Assembly: GCF_018860855.1 (NCBI RefSeq)
Contig: NZ_JAHKQE010000041.1
Location: forward strand, 21,369-85,368
Direction of reading: 5' to 3'
Origin: Amphritea atlantica
GTDB taxonomy: Bacteria > Pseudomonadota > Gammaproteobacteria > Pseudomonadales > Balneatricaceae
Length of the DNA stretch: 64,000 bases
The stretch's first letter is position 1. Every line of letters starts with the position of its first letter. The position numbers and the translations under genes are program-made. The notes under the pieces are model-generated. The model saw nothing but the letters and a program-made list of their open reading frames with translations, made no database searches and had not been told where the DNA came from. Of this stretch, positions 25,222-32,751 are shown in pieces.

Positions 25222-25625
25222 TAATCTTTCCTCATGACTTCGGTAATTTTAGGCACCACCTTTTCTGCGCTACGGCCTATCACATACCCACCCAGACCGA
25301 TCTGCAGCAGCGTCCATGCTTGGTCTGCTAAACGAAACGCCGTCAACCCAAAAGTATCGGCAACAACTAATACTAAAAAGGTCAGCATGGTAATGGGTCG
25401 CCAATTGCGCTGTAGCCAGCTAGCCCCCTGTGCTTCGGCAGTAATTATCTTGGCTTGGGCTTCCACCAGCCGGGCTTCATAATCCATTACCTTCATCGCC
25501 ATTTCGGACTGAACTTTAAACAGACCGGATTTAATCTGTAGGCGTTCTTCTTCTGAGGTGTGCAGCTCATCAATGAGATGAGTAACAGGCTCGATTAAGC
25601 CTGTTAATAAGCTCCAAGCGTTCAT
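25221..25625 (-). CDS. Holin, GTA three-TM type
   Basis: A 134-aa protein; the ATG at 25625 overlaps the endolysin stop as ATGA, so that start is preferred over an upstream one. A charged amphipathic N-terminal half (EELHTSEEERLQIKSGLFKV-like) is followed by WLQRNWRPITMLTFLVLVVA and a second hydrophobic segment LLQIGLGGYVIGRSAEKV. This is the pattern of the GTA_holin_3TM family. It would permeabilise the inner membrane to release or activate the endolysin. Confidence 0.85.
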   Translation of the reverse strand: MNAWSLLTGLIEPVTHLIDELHTSEEERLQIKSGLFKVQSEMAMKVMDYEARLVEAQAKIITAEAQGASWLQRNWRPITMLTFLVLVVADTFGLTAFRLADQAWTLLQIGLGGYVIGRSAEKVVPKITEVMRKD

Positions 25626-26140
25626 ACGGGATAGGCCTCCCAGCACAACTCGAAGTGAGGGCCGTCAGGAAACGGTTTCTCATCCGCGTCCTTCTTGCGC
25701 TGTATATAGGCGTGATAGGCTTGCTCGGCGTTGTTGTAATGGTCGAGATAATCCCAGCAGCCGCCCCACTTAATGCGCACCCGCAGGGCTTCAGCCGCCG
25801 CCTTCATCGCATCAGCAATGGCAAAGTAATACTGCCAGTCCCAACTAACGGTGTTATTCACCCACGCCCCAAGATCAACCGCGTGGGCGATGGCACCCAA
25901 TTCTGGCGCGTTTTTTGGCACCCGTGGAAGGTGACGTGAGTTTTTAGTTTGCGATTTCCCTTGGCGGACCATATGGCGCTGACGCTGTTCTGTGCGCAGG
26001 GTTTCAATAACGGTGAAGTCAACACTGCTGAGCTTTATTGCCGCTGCGACAACGGCGCGTAAATCGGGATGGGCGTCTTCCAACCGCTGGTTGGAACGGT
26101 GTCCCAACACGAATGGGCCACCGCTAGTATTTTCAGACAT
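25622..26140 (-). CDS. Endolysin, M15 peptidase type
   Basis: A 172-aa M15-family peptidase (L-Ala-D-Glu/D-Ala-D-Ala carboxypeptidase-like). The zinc site is visible as SRH (about 84-86), HAVDLGAW (about 101-108) and GPHFELCW (about 161-168). It cleaves peptide crosslinks of peptidoglycan. No signal peptide is seen, so it depends on the holin. The ATG at 26140 follows a T-run that closes a long hairpin; GGGG seven nt upstream is the only weak ribosome-binding sequence. Confidence 0.9.
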   Translation of the reverse strand: MSENTSGGPFVLGHRSNQRLEDAHPDLRAVVAAAIKLSSVDFTVIETLRTEQRQRHMVRQGKSQTKNSRHLPRVPKNAPELGAIAHAVDLGAWVNNTVSWDWQYYFAIADAMKAAAEALRVRIKWGGCWDYLDHYNNAEQAYHAYIQRKKDADEKPFPDGPHFELCWEAYPV

Positions 26141-26146
26141 AAAAAA

Positions 26147-26196
26147 TCCCCGTTAACCTGAAGTCCATTGATTTCGTAGGACTCCAGATTAACGGG
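26147..26196 (-). promoter_or_regulatory. Long inverted repeat ending in a T-run at the endolysin start
   Basis: Arms of 19 bp (26147-26165 and 26178-26196) with two mismatches and a 12-nt loop. On the minus strand the 3' arm ends GGGG, then ATTTTTT, then ATG. In read-through RNA it looks like an intrinsic terminator that also hides the GGGG ribosome-binding sequence. RNA started at the local promoter (about 26178) would lack the 5' arm. Confidence 0.6.
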
Positions 26197-26228
26197 GATC
26201 TAGCGAGGGCGGGTTTAACCTAGGTTAG
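26185..26228 (-). promoter_or_regulatory. Predicted late promoter for the lysis genes (P-lys like)
   Basis: Plus strand GTTTAA (26212-26217), five bases, GTTAGA (26223-26228). The minus-strand -10 TAATCT (26190-26185) is 21 nt from the box, identical in sequence and spacing to the protease I promoter. The central TAACCTAGGTTA is also palindromic here. The expected activator is the Mor/C protein at 29071-29493. Transcription from it would cover lysis, packaging and head genes. Confidence 0.65.
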
Positions 26229-26402
26229 ATGTTTATAATGGCCCAGACTCTGCTCTTACATCAGTAGCCTTGAGAAGCATTTTTTGACACAAAGCAGACA
26301 TTAACGCCTCAAACACCGGATTGGTGAAGTTGGCGGCTTTTTTGAAACAAAAAAGGGGGCAGCTTTACCAAGTCCGAGTGCTTTGACTTGTTACACGTTT
26401 TT

Positions 26403-28670
26403 TCAGAACGGCACATCGTCATCGAATGCAGGTTCTGGCTGTTGCTCTTCTGGAACAGGAATAGCGTCCGCTTGAGGGAATTCAGGCGGGTGATGCTCTT
26501 CTCTGTATGATCTCAAAAAGTCATCTCTATTATTTACTTTCATCAAAACTGGGTTTTCACAACTAGACCCTCTACCAAAGAACACTGCGTGGCGCTCTTT
26601 AACTGAAGACAAAGACTGAGCATAATCTTTTCCGATATAATTACCTAGAAAGTCCTTTCCAGTATCATCAAATGTACGCATAGCAAATATAGTGTTGCAT
26701 TGGTTGAGAATAGTTTTCGTAACATTGGCGGTTCTTTGCGTAATGAGCAAGCAGCCAAGTCCAAACTTTCTTCCTTGGAGAATTGCTCTAGCTGTTCCAC
26801 TGGTTGCGTGCTTGTCACCTTCTGCAACAACGGAGTTCCATTCAGGAACAAGCGAATGAGCCTCTTCATAAACTAAACAAACCTTAGCATTATCTGACAT
26901 TTCGGCTGATAGAATATCAAGAACAGCCTCTGATACAATTTTTGTTATTTCTACGGGAGTTACACTAAATAGTGCTGCGCCTCGCTGCCACTGACCAGCA
27001 GCTTGAAAGCTGCCTGGCGCTCGATCTTGACGTGTTGCAACAAACTCTGCTGGGTTATATATTTTTAGAAGATGCCCATCTGCATTGTTAATGAACCCAT
27101 TTAAATCTTCGAAAAATGCATTCTTCAAATTAGGTAAACTACCGCCTTGCTCCGGATTTTCTTGCCACTCATCTCGATCTTGATCAGTAGCTGCTCTTAG
27201 TCTTTGAAGACATGCTTCTTCATAGGGGGCATTATAATAATCCGATAATTCTGATGAATATTGATCTGTTAGATCTAGGCATACAACTTTTATTCCTTCT
27301 GACATCATCCTTTCTAGCAACTCTATGGCAAGCATAGACTTTCCCACACCAAGAATCCCAAGGATCGCAGTATTATGAGTTACTAAATGGTTGATATTTC
27401 CAATTTTCACTTGGTAATTGCTATTAGGAAAGTGGCCTACGGTGTCTGGTTCGATAGCGTAGTTTTCTTGTGCCTCAAGGTATACTGGTTCATTTATGTT
27501 AGGCAGCCAACTAAACTGAGTAAACTTTCTCCGATCTTCGTTCCAAATACCCACCTGCTGAGCTTGAGCTCGCAAATATCCGTAAGTATTTTTTTGATGA
27601 ACAACCTCTTCTTTGGTCAAACCTCCAACGATTTGATAGAGAACTTTTTGATTTTGCACAATTACTGTAACAAGGCGCCCCTCTTCAACATTAGAATTAT
27701 CAACGACCTCAAAGAACAACCTTTCAATTGAGGAGTCCGGTGCGACAATTCCGACTACACTATCTCGCTGCGTTAAATCTATGTTTTCTGATGCACAGAT
27801 TTCTTGAAGATATTCATCCTCAATTACCGCGACAGAGTCGTTTGCAACAACTGATTCTAGTTCTTTATATTTACCCGCTTGGAGGCTTGCTATTTCAACT
27901 GACCGAGTCAGTACGCCATTATCTCGCCCGACTAAATCAAGTGTAAGAGCCAACTTAGAATTAGAATGTTTGTCTTTTACGTAGACGATCTTCTTAAGTG
28001 GTAAATCGTTGTCTTTAACTTGACGAAGTAGAATGATATTTGGCTGCTGGTAAGCAGCAATTTCTGCAACGCTAGATACGCGCTGACCAATCTTAGTTGT
28101 TTTTCTAATCCTGTTGAATGTCTTAACTACAACATCACCCGCCGACATAGCTACCGTGAGTAACATGGCAATAGATATTAGAATTAGTTCATTTGGCTTT
28201 CCTATGTGATAGGAATACATAGCAAATATAATAATTGGAGTATAAATAACTTGAGGTTTTGCAAATACCTCAAGGAATATCCGTATTTTATTTGAGACCT
28301 CTTGTATCTTCTCATCACCCCAATTATTCAGAATGACAGCTAGCAAGGCAAAGACTAAAACTGATGCAGATAAAAATGATACTGCAAAAAAAGCAACCTT
28401 TGTTTCTATAGACCACGTAGCCCAACTATTCACAAGCATTAGTGATACAAATGCAGGGACTGAATATGAGATAGCATCAACAGGTTTTACATAAAATGGG
28501 GTTACTATCTTCGAGCCAACAAGAACGCTCAGCAATGCGGCATAAAACCAGAAACCACTATCCCCTACTGGTGGGTATATATTACCGAATGCTATGGCGC
28601 AAATGATTAAAAGCAGAAGAAGATCTATCCCTAGTGATACGACCCTTTCTTTTTGGGAAAGTCTATTCAT
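26403..28670 (-). CDS. Membrane HerA-like ATPase with SSB-type C-terminal tip
   Basis: A 755-aa protein. Residues 1-180 hold five or six membrane segments. A beta-rich HAS-barrel-like region may span 200-400. Walker A is GILGVGKS (438-445) and Walker B is VCLVYEEAH (597-605), followed by LLITQRT (643-649), as in HerA/FtsK-type pumps. The last residues are a Pro/Gln-rich linker ending FDDDVPF, almost the DDDIPF tip by which SSB recruits repair enzymes. It is AT-rich relative to late genes and sits between mor and the lysis genes as cargo. HerA-like ATPases occur in several phage-defence systems; function here is unknown. A 262-nt spacer to the endolysin gene carries only the promoter and hairpin. 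Confidence 0.8.
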   Translation of the reverse strand: MNRLSQKERVVSLGIDLLLLLIICAIAFGNIYPPVGDSGFWFYAALLSVLVGSKIVTPFYVKPVDAISYSVPAFVSLMLVNSWATWSIETKVAFFAVSFLSASVLVFALLAVILNNWGDEKIQEVSNKIRIFLEVFAKPQVIYTPIIIFAMYSYHIGKPNELILISIAMLLTVAMSAGDVVVKTFNRIRKTTKIGQRVSSVAEIAAYQQPNIILLRQVKDNDLPLKKIVYVKDKHSNSKLALTLDLVGRDNGVLTRSVEIASLQAGKYKELESVVANDSVAVIEDEYLQEICASENIDLTQRDSVVGIVAPDSSIERLFFEVVDNSNVEEGRLVTVIVQNQKVLYQIVGGLTKEEVVHQKNTYGYLRAQAQQVGIWNEDRRKFTQFSWLPNINEPVYLEAQENYAIEPDTVGHFPNSNYQVKIGNINHLVTHNTAILGILGVGKSMLAIELLERMMSEGIKVVCLDLTDQYSSELSDYYNAPYEEACLQRLRAATDQDRDEWQENPEQGGSLPNLKNAFFEDLNGFINNADGHLLKIYNPAEFVATRQDRAPGSFQAAGQWQRGAALFSVTPVEITKIVSEAVLDILSAEMSDNAKVCLVYEEAHSLVPEWNSVVAEGDKHATSGTARAILQGRKFGLGCLLITQRTANVTKTILNQCNTIFAMRTFDDTGKDFLGNYIGKDYAQSLSSVKERHAVFFGRGSSCENPVLMKVNNRDDFLRSYREEHHPPEFPQADAIPVPEEQQPEPAFDDDVPF

Positions 28671-28739
28671 CTATGACATCCATTTTTTAGTTGATACTTC
28701 ATGTTGTGACTGACGTGTAACAATTTATTATTGCGCCCA

Positions 28740-28777
28740 TACAAGGTAGCAAAGCTTGCAAGCTCTGCTACCTTGTA
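28740..28777. repeat. 38-bp near-perfect palindrome between mor and the HerA-like gene
   Basis: TACAAGGTAGCA - A - AGCTTGCAAGCT - C - TGCTACCTTGTA: 12-bp outer arms (28740-28751, 28766-28777) and a 12-bp central palindrome (28753-28764), with a single mismatch pair. No T-run follows on either side. It could be a protein-binding site or a transcript-end structure. Confidence 0.7.
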
Positions 28778-28808
28778 AGGTACATTTATACCTAGAGACG
28801 AGTAAAAG

Positions 28809-29068
28809 ATGTATCGCAGAAGCCGTAAGTATCAGGAATATGTGACTAAATATGCAAAGGCAAGGGCTGACAGAGAGGAAAAAGGATCAATGGTATTCAT
28901 CCTGAATATCCGCCTGAGTTACCTGAGCTGCGCAGGTTAATCAAAATTACAGACTACTATACGGGTACTCCAGTTACCCATCGAATTTAACTATACCGCA
29001 GTAAACGTGTTGATTGCTACAGAACATGTATTGGTGAGGCTCTATTGAATGGAGCTAGAAACTGGGGG
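28809..29068 (+). pseudogene. Broken small gene on the plus strand
   Basis: An ATG at 28809 opens MYRRSRKYQEYVTKYAKARAD, then the frame breaks after about 24 codons. A shifted frame continues as IHPEYPPELPELRRLIKITD and YYTGTPVTHRI before a stop, then LYRSKRVDCYRT. The linked pieces read like one small basic protein of a type I associate with mobile elements, but I cannot name the family. It opposes phage transcription and has at least one frameshift and one stop. The mor-herA interval 28671-29070 otherwise contains only the palindrome at 28740. Confidence 0.4.
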
Positions 29069-29070
29069 AT

Positions 29071-29493
29071 TCAAAATAGTTCTGGCTGTATCCGTTTGCG
29101 ATAGTATGCCTGCTGTTCTTTGATAATTCGATAGACGTGCGTTGCGGAAATCTTGTACTTGTCTGCCAGTTCGTCGGGCTGAACGCCTCGCTCGCTCCAA
29201 TCTCGGTGCAGTTCGACATCGCGTATTGCCTTTTTGAGCGCGTCTAACTTGGGCAGGTAGAAGTAGCGGCCGCCGCAATACATCGATTGTTCTGCGAGAA
29301 GGGTGTGGCTGATTTTCTGAGCCTCTTCACCGGTATAGCCTAGCCGTTCCAGTGCCGCGCTGTAGATATCAACGAGGGCGGACAAATCGCGTGGCCATTT
29401 TTTTTGCACTTCGGGCGGGATCGCATCTAGATGGTTGAGTAGGTCGCTGGAGAATGATTCATCACCTAGCAAATCGCGCTGTTCTTCACTCAT
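29071..29493 (-). CDS. mor: Mor/C-family late transcription activator
   Basis: A 140-aa protein with IPPEVQKKWPRDLSALVDIY, the dimerisation region of Mor/C proteins, YFYLPKLDALKKAIRD, and a C-terminal helix-turn-helix (ELADKYKISATHVYRIIKEQ, about 110-130). Mu Mor and C bind upstream of weak -10 promoters and recruit RNA polymerase. Only one such gene is seen, so it probably drives the late promoters directly. It overlaps gemA by 8 nt. Confidence 0.92.
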   Translation of the reverse strand: MSEEQRDLLGDESFSSDLLNHLDAIPPEVQKKWPRDLSALVDIYSAALERLGYTGEEAQKISHTLLAEQSMYCGGRYFYLPKLDALKKAIRDVELHRDWSERGVQPDELADKYKISATHVYRIIKEQQAYYRKRIQPELF

Positions 29494-29932
29494 CGGTTGA
29501 TGCTCTCTGTTTTGCCGCCTGGCGTCGGGCGTTAATTTCTAACGCGGCGACCAATTTATGTAACTGGTGAGGGTCTAGCCAGTCGACCTTTTCGACCTTA
29601 AACATGTGGGCGGCCATGCTGTGGGCGTAGTTCCAGTGTAGGCCGTTATCTGCTAGTAGGGCTTCTACTTTATTCATCAAGGCTCGGCGGCTTGCGCCTG
29701 GATTAGGCCGCTGCCCATAAGTTTGTGGTTTATTTTTAAAGCCGCATTTTTTGAGGTGACTGATGACCCATTTCAGTTCGTTGATGGTCATTTGAGCGCA
29801 GCTGTTTTTACCGGTTAATACGGCCAGCATCTGTCGGTAGGTTTCGTCATCTAGACCCAGCTGTTTTTTAGCGATGTGGATCTGAACTATGGCTGCTTTT
29901 CGTGGGTCTTTTGGCATTGGCTTCTGTTGCAT
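29486..29932 (-). CDS. gemA: GemA regulatory protein
   Basis: A 148-aa GemA (DUF1018) protein: RKAAIVQIHIAKKQLGLDDE, YRQMLAVLTGKNSCAQMT and LKWVISHLKKCGF are diagnostic. In Mu, GemA alters host gene expression and DNA topology during the early-middle switch. It overlaps mor, as in Mu, where gem and mor are adjacent early genes. Confidence 0.92.
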   Translation of the reverse strand: MQQKPMPKDPRKAAIVQIHIAKKQLGLDDETYRQMLAVLTGKNSCAQMTINELKWVISHLKKCGFKNKPQTYGQRPNPGASRRALMNKVEALLADNGLHWNYAHSMAAHMFKVEKVDWLDPHQLHKLVAALEINARRQAAKQRASTDE

Positions 29933-30050
29933 CCTTCGTATTTATATCAATAAGAAATTAAGACTTTTTCCTATTTATCTAATTGCATCTGAATACTAGA
30001 TTTTTAATATAACTTTCCATGTTTAAGTCCTGGCCACGGAAGGCCGATCC

Positions 30051-30072
30051 AGCCGCCCCGCAAGGGGCGGCA
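30051..30072. terminator. GC-rich hairpin after the HU gene
   Basis: GCCGCCCC - GCAA - GGGGCGGC, a perfect 8-bp stem starting about 10 nt past the HU stop. No T-run follows on the minus strand, so it may only attenuate transcription before gemA-mor, or stabilise the mRNA end. The rest of 29933-30050 is AT-rich with no gene and may hold the gemA-mor promoter. Confidence 0.45.
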
Positions 30073-30081
30073 CTCTTTCTT

Positions 30082-30357
30082 TTAATTCAACGCGTCTTTC
30101 AGTGCTTTCAGCGGTTTAAACTTCGCCACTTTAGCGGCTGGAATATCCATCGGGGCACCCGTTTGCGGGTTGCGGCCCGTGCGGGCTGCACGATCGCCTA
30201 CGGCTAACTTACCTAGCCCTGGTAATGTCACCTCACCGCCGTGTATAAGTTCGGCGGTGGTGATGTTGCCCAACGCAACGAGCATGTGATCGGCCAGGGT
30301 TTTAGTGCAATTGCTGGCATTGGCAATAGCGTTAACAAGTTCTGCTTTGTTCATCAT
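30082..30357 (-). CDS. HU-family DNA-binding protein
   Basis: A 91-aa HU/IHF-family protein (MNKAELVNAIANASNCTK, HGGEVTLPGLGKLAVGDRAARTG in two parts, GRNPQTGAPMDIPAAKVAKFKP). The RNPQTG hairpin tip needed for DNA bending is intact. HU assists Mu transpososome assembly, so a phage-encoded copy would help replication. AGGAAA upstream supports the start at 30357. Confidence 0.93.
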   Translation of the reverse strand: MMNKAELVNAIANASNCTKTLADHMLVALGNITTAELIHGGEVTLPGLGKLAVGDRAARTGRNPQTGAPMDIPAAKVAKFKPLKALKDALN

Positions 30358-30433
30358 GGTTTCCTTTAGTTGTTAGCTGCTCATCAGTACCCAGCCGCTA
30401 CGCTGGATAGACGCCTCGGTGAGGCGTTTCGCT

Positions 30434-30604
30434 TTATTCATCAGGCCGGGTGTCTGTTTCACCGAGTAACCAGCGGACGGCATCGCGGACGCCTTCTTCA
30501 TAGGTGCCGTCGTCGTGATCGGTTTCACCGTGCATGACGCGTTCTTCTGCCCAATTCGCTAGGTCGAATATCTCTGCGTCAGATCGATCTACTTGAATAC
30601 CCAT
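30434..30604 (-). CDS. Small acidic early protein
   Basis: A 56-aa protein beginning MGIQVDRSDAEIFDLANW, with AGGAG upstream at good distance. It is rich in Asp and Glu and has no Cys or membrane segment. HGETDHDDGTYEEGVRDAV follows. It lies between DUF3164 and HU in the early operon. No family recognised; a DNA-mimic or inhibitor role is only a guess from its charge. Confidence 0.6.
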   Translation of the reverse strand: MGIQVDRSDAEIFDLANWAEERVMHGETDHDDGTYEEGVRDAVRWLLGETDTRPDE

Positions 30605-30613
30605 AACGGTCTC

Positions 30614-31240
30614 CTAAAGTGCGGCTATATCGAGTGGAATCGGCTTCCAGCTATCGCTTTGGCCGATGCGTTCATATAAGCGGATATAGGTTTTGCTGCC
30701 GGTAATTTGAATACTGTCGGCGATCGCTTCCATCGCTTTGAGCCATTCGCGATCTTTGATATCCAAGCGGCGCAGACCTAGCACACGACCGGTGCTGATC
30801 TTGCCCTCTTTATCCACCTGAAAGGCGTGATCAACAAGCACTCGGATCTCGGCGGCAGAATCTTTAGCCCAACGATGAATACAATCATCAATCAGCTCTT
30901 TAGCGACCTGCAGCCGCTCGTCAAACAGCAGATGATCCGCAATTGAGCGCTGGACCTTATAGCGACCGTCATAGGTGGTGAGCGTTACATTGCCTTTTTT
31001 GCCCCCTAGAGCGATGTCGTACTCCATCGCGCTAAGGTCAACAAAGGCGTTGAGTTCATCCAGTGCATCTAGCTTGAATTTAGCCAGTAGGGTTTGGGTC
31101 TCTTTCGCCCGAATAACGAGCTTATTCACCAACTCATTACGGGTGAGATCTATCTGTTTTACTTTAGCCACCGGCACTAACCGGCCCGCTTGATCTTCAA
31201 GGTAGCCATCCGGAATGTGGCGCTGTTCAGGGTTACTCAT
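30614..31240 (-). CDS. DUF3164 family protein
   Basis: A 208-aa DUF3164 protein: PDGYLEDQAGRLVPVAKVK, FVDLSAMEYDIALGGKKGN and TTYDGRYKVQRSIADHL are hallmarks. These proteins are found in the early region of nearly all siphovirus-type transposable phages. Function is unknown. It overlaps the next upstream gene by 4 nt. Confidence 0.88.
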   Translation of the reverse strand: MSNPEQRHIPDGYLEDQAGRLVPVAKVKQIDLTRNELVNKLVIRAKETQTLLAKFKLDALDELNAFVDLSAMEYDIALGGKKGNVTLTTYDGRYKVQRSIADHLLFDERLQVAKELIDDCIHRWAKDSAAEIRVLVDHAFQVDKEGKISTGRVLGLRRLDIKDREWLKAMEAIADSIQITGSKTYIRLYERIGQSDSWKPIPLDIAAL

Positions 31241-31494
31241 GCCGCTTCTCCTGCGTTTGATTTAGGGATGCCTAGCGCATTAAATATTTCGTTAGGGCGG
31301 TTAATCGCGTCGTTTTGTGACACTGCGCGAGTGGTCGAACCGTTGTCGTAACGCTCTAGGTTGATGTTCACGTATTCCTCATTGATCACCATCGCTTTAT
31401 GCGGGTCTGGGGTGTCGAAGTGGCTACGAGCTCCCCAGAAGATCAGCTGCTGTGCTTGCTGCGTCATCGGCAGATTAATAATCAAATAGTTCAT
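31237..31494 (-). CDS. Small early protein
   Basis: An 85-aa protein; the ATG at 31494 preceded by GGAGGA is chosen over an upstream start. It begins MNYLIINLPMTQQAQQLIFW. Later it contains NEEYVNINLERYDNGSTTR and a C-terminal segment with INRPNEIFNALGIPKS. No family recognised. It overlaps its neighbours by 4 nt, so it is an early-operon gene. Confidence 0.6.
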   Translation of the reverse strand: MNYLIINLPMTQQAQQLIFWGARSHFDTPDPHKAMVINEEYVNINLERYDNGSTTRAVSQNDAINRPNEIFNALGIPKSNAGEAA

Positions 31495-31763
31495 GCATAT
31501 TCCTCCCAACGGACTTGGCAATCGGCGACAAAGGCGACGCGTTCGGTGCGGCGGCTCCCTCCGTCGCTGTAATAACGGGTAATGGCGCTTTCAAGCTGCT
31601 CGCAAGCGCGGCCGGTGCGCACTTTTATTTGCGGTGATGTAGCTTCAATATTGACCGAGCAAACCGTCAGCCCGAGAGCCGCCAACGTATTGACCGCCAA
31701 GTTCACCTTGGCCAGCCGTTCTTTAATAAAGGCATTTTGTAAATCAACCTGAGCGTTAGTCAT
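31491..31763 (-). CDS. Small early protein
   Basis: A 90-aa protein starting MTNAQVDLQNAFIKERLAKV at an ATG (31763) with AGGAG upstream. It is predicted to mix an N-terminal helix with beta strands (LTVCSVNIEATSPQIKV). C-terminal RVAFVADCQVRWEEY is typical of early proteins in this phage group. Function unknown. It overlaps neighbouring genes by a few nt. Confidence 0.6.
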   Translation of the reverse strand: MTNAQVDLQNAFIKERLAKVNLAVNTLAALGLTVCSVNIEATSPQIKVRTGRACEQLESAITRYYSDGGSRRTERVAFVADCQVRWEEYA

Positions 31764-32112
31764 GGCTGTTCTCCTGACTTTCTGGATTGCGTGGGCAGCT
31801 TCTGCAGGCGCGATAGAGTGCAATGCGCTGCGGGTTGCTACTGATAAACGGCATTTGGCGCTGTTTTTGGCATTCGCCGCTATCGATCGTGCCTAAAATT
31901 GGGCACTCAACGGCGGTGCGGTAAGCCATTATTTTTTGTTCCATCCGGCGGATATTGGCTGGATATTTATTCGCTAGCAGGGTGCTGACCGAGGCCCGAT
32001 CGATACCGATACAGGCGGCGGCTGCTTTTTTGCTGCCGGTTTCACGTACCAGTTGGGCTAGCACGCGGATAAATTCGGGAGGGTTATCACCCCACGCGGA
32101 TACGTTATTCAT
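31756..32112 (-). CDS. Early HTH protein with Cys cluster
   Basis: A 118-aa protein. Residues about 25-50 (TGSKKAAAACIGIDRASVST) form a helix-turn-helix. The C-terminal half has four spaced cysteines (C70, then C81, and CRSCP near 103-106), which may bind zinc or an iron-sulfur cluster. It lies within the early operon and overlaps both neighbours. A role in DNA binding is likely; target unknown. Confidence 0.65.
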   Translation of the reverse strand: MNNVSAWGDNPPEFIRVLAQLVRETGSKKAAAACIGIDRASVSTLLANKYPANIRRMEQKIMAYRTAVECPILGTIDSGECQKQRQMPFISSNPQRIALYRACRSCPRNPESQENSHD

Positions 32113-32738
32113 TGAAGTTCCTCCGGATCTTCGGCGAACATCACTTTGTTAATGTTCGGGTCGTACACTGTTTTAACGCGCTGCACTTGGGGCGCCCGTG
32201 GGCCGGTATTCATGGCTGCTTTAAGACGGACACGCTCTAAGCGGTGCGGTGTACCCTTTTGTACAACTTGCAGATAACCGGCTTTCTTAAGCATCGACAG
32301 GTAAGTTTTTACATAGGCCAACTTCACATCTAGCCCGCTAGCCGATACGTGATTTTCTATCTGTCGGGCGTCCAATACGTCGAGAATGCGCAGGGTTCGC
32401 CACATCGCCTCTGATACCCGTCCTTGCTTCACTGGTTCGCCGTTGCGAGTGAGCCGAGGGGCTTCTAAGCCGTCATCTTTTACCAATCGATAGACCGCTT
32501 TTTTGAGATGACCCCGTGATACGGTTTCAACGTAGCCGCCAGCCTTTAAGCACAGAAGATAGGTTTGCACCGTGGCGATCTCGGCATTGGCGTGCTGTGC
32601 GATCGGCAGCACCTGAAACCCATCACGTTGAATACGCAATTGTTCCCAGATGCGTTGACGGGCACATTTACCGCCAATCATTTCTAGTTGAGCGGGCTTG
32701 CGGTGGCCTTCGCGTTCGATTACTGCAGTGGCTGTCAT
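32109..32738 (-). CDS. Early protein with two winged-helix repeats
   Basis: A 209-aa protein; the ATG at 32738 with AAGGAG upstream is preferred over one at 32816. Two similar winged-helix units are visible: IWEQLRIQRDGFQVLPIAQH to YVETVSRGHLKKAVYRLVK (about 20-85) and MWRTLRILDVLDARQIENH to YLQVVQKGTPHRLERVRLK (about 100-165). The linker is basic. Internal duplication suggests recognition of a repeated DNA site. It follows the B gene in the early operon. Confidence 0.65.
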   Translation of the reverse strand: MTATAVIEREGHRKPAQLEMIGGKCARQRIWEQLRIQRDGFQVLPIAQHANAEIATVQTYLLCLKAGGYVETVSRGHLKKAVYRLVKDDGLEAPRLTRNGEPVKQGRVSEAMWRTLRILDVLDARQIENHVSASGLDVKLAYVKTYLSMLKKAGYLQVVQKGTPHRLERVRLKAAMNTGPRAPQVQRVKTVYDPNINKVMFAEDPEELQ

Positions 32739-32751
32739 TATGCTGTTCTCC

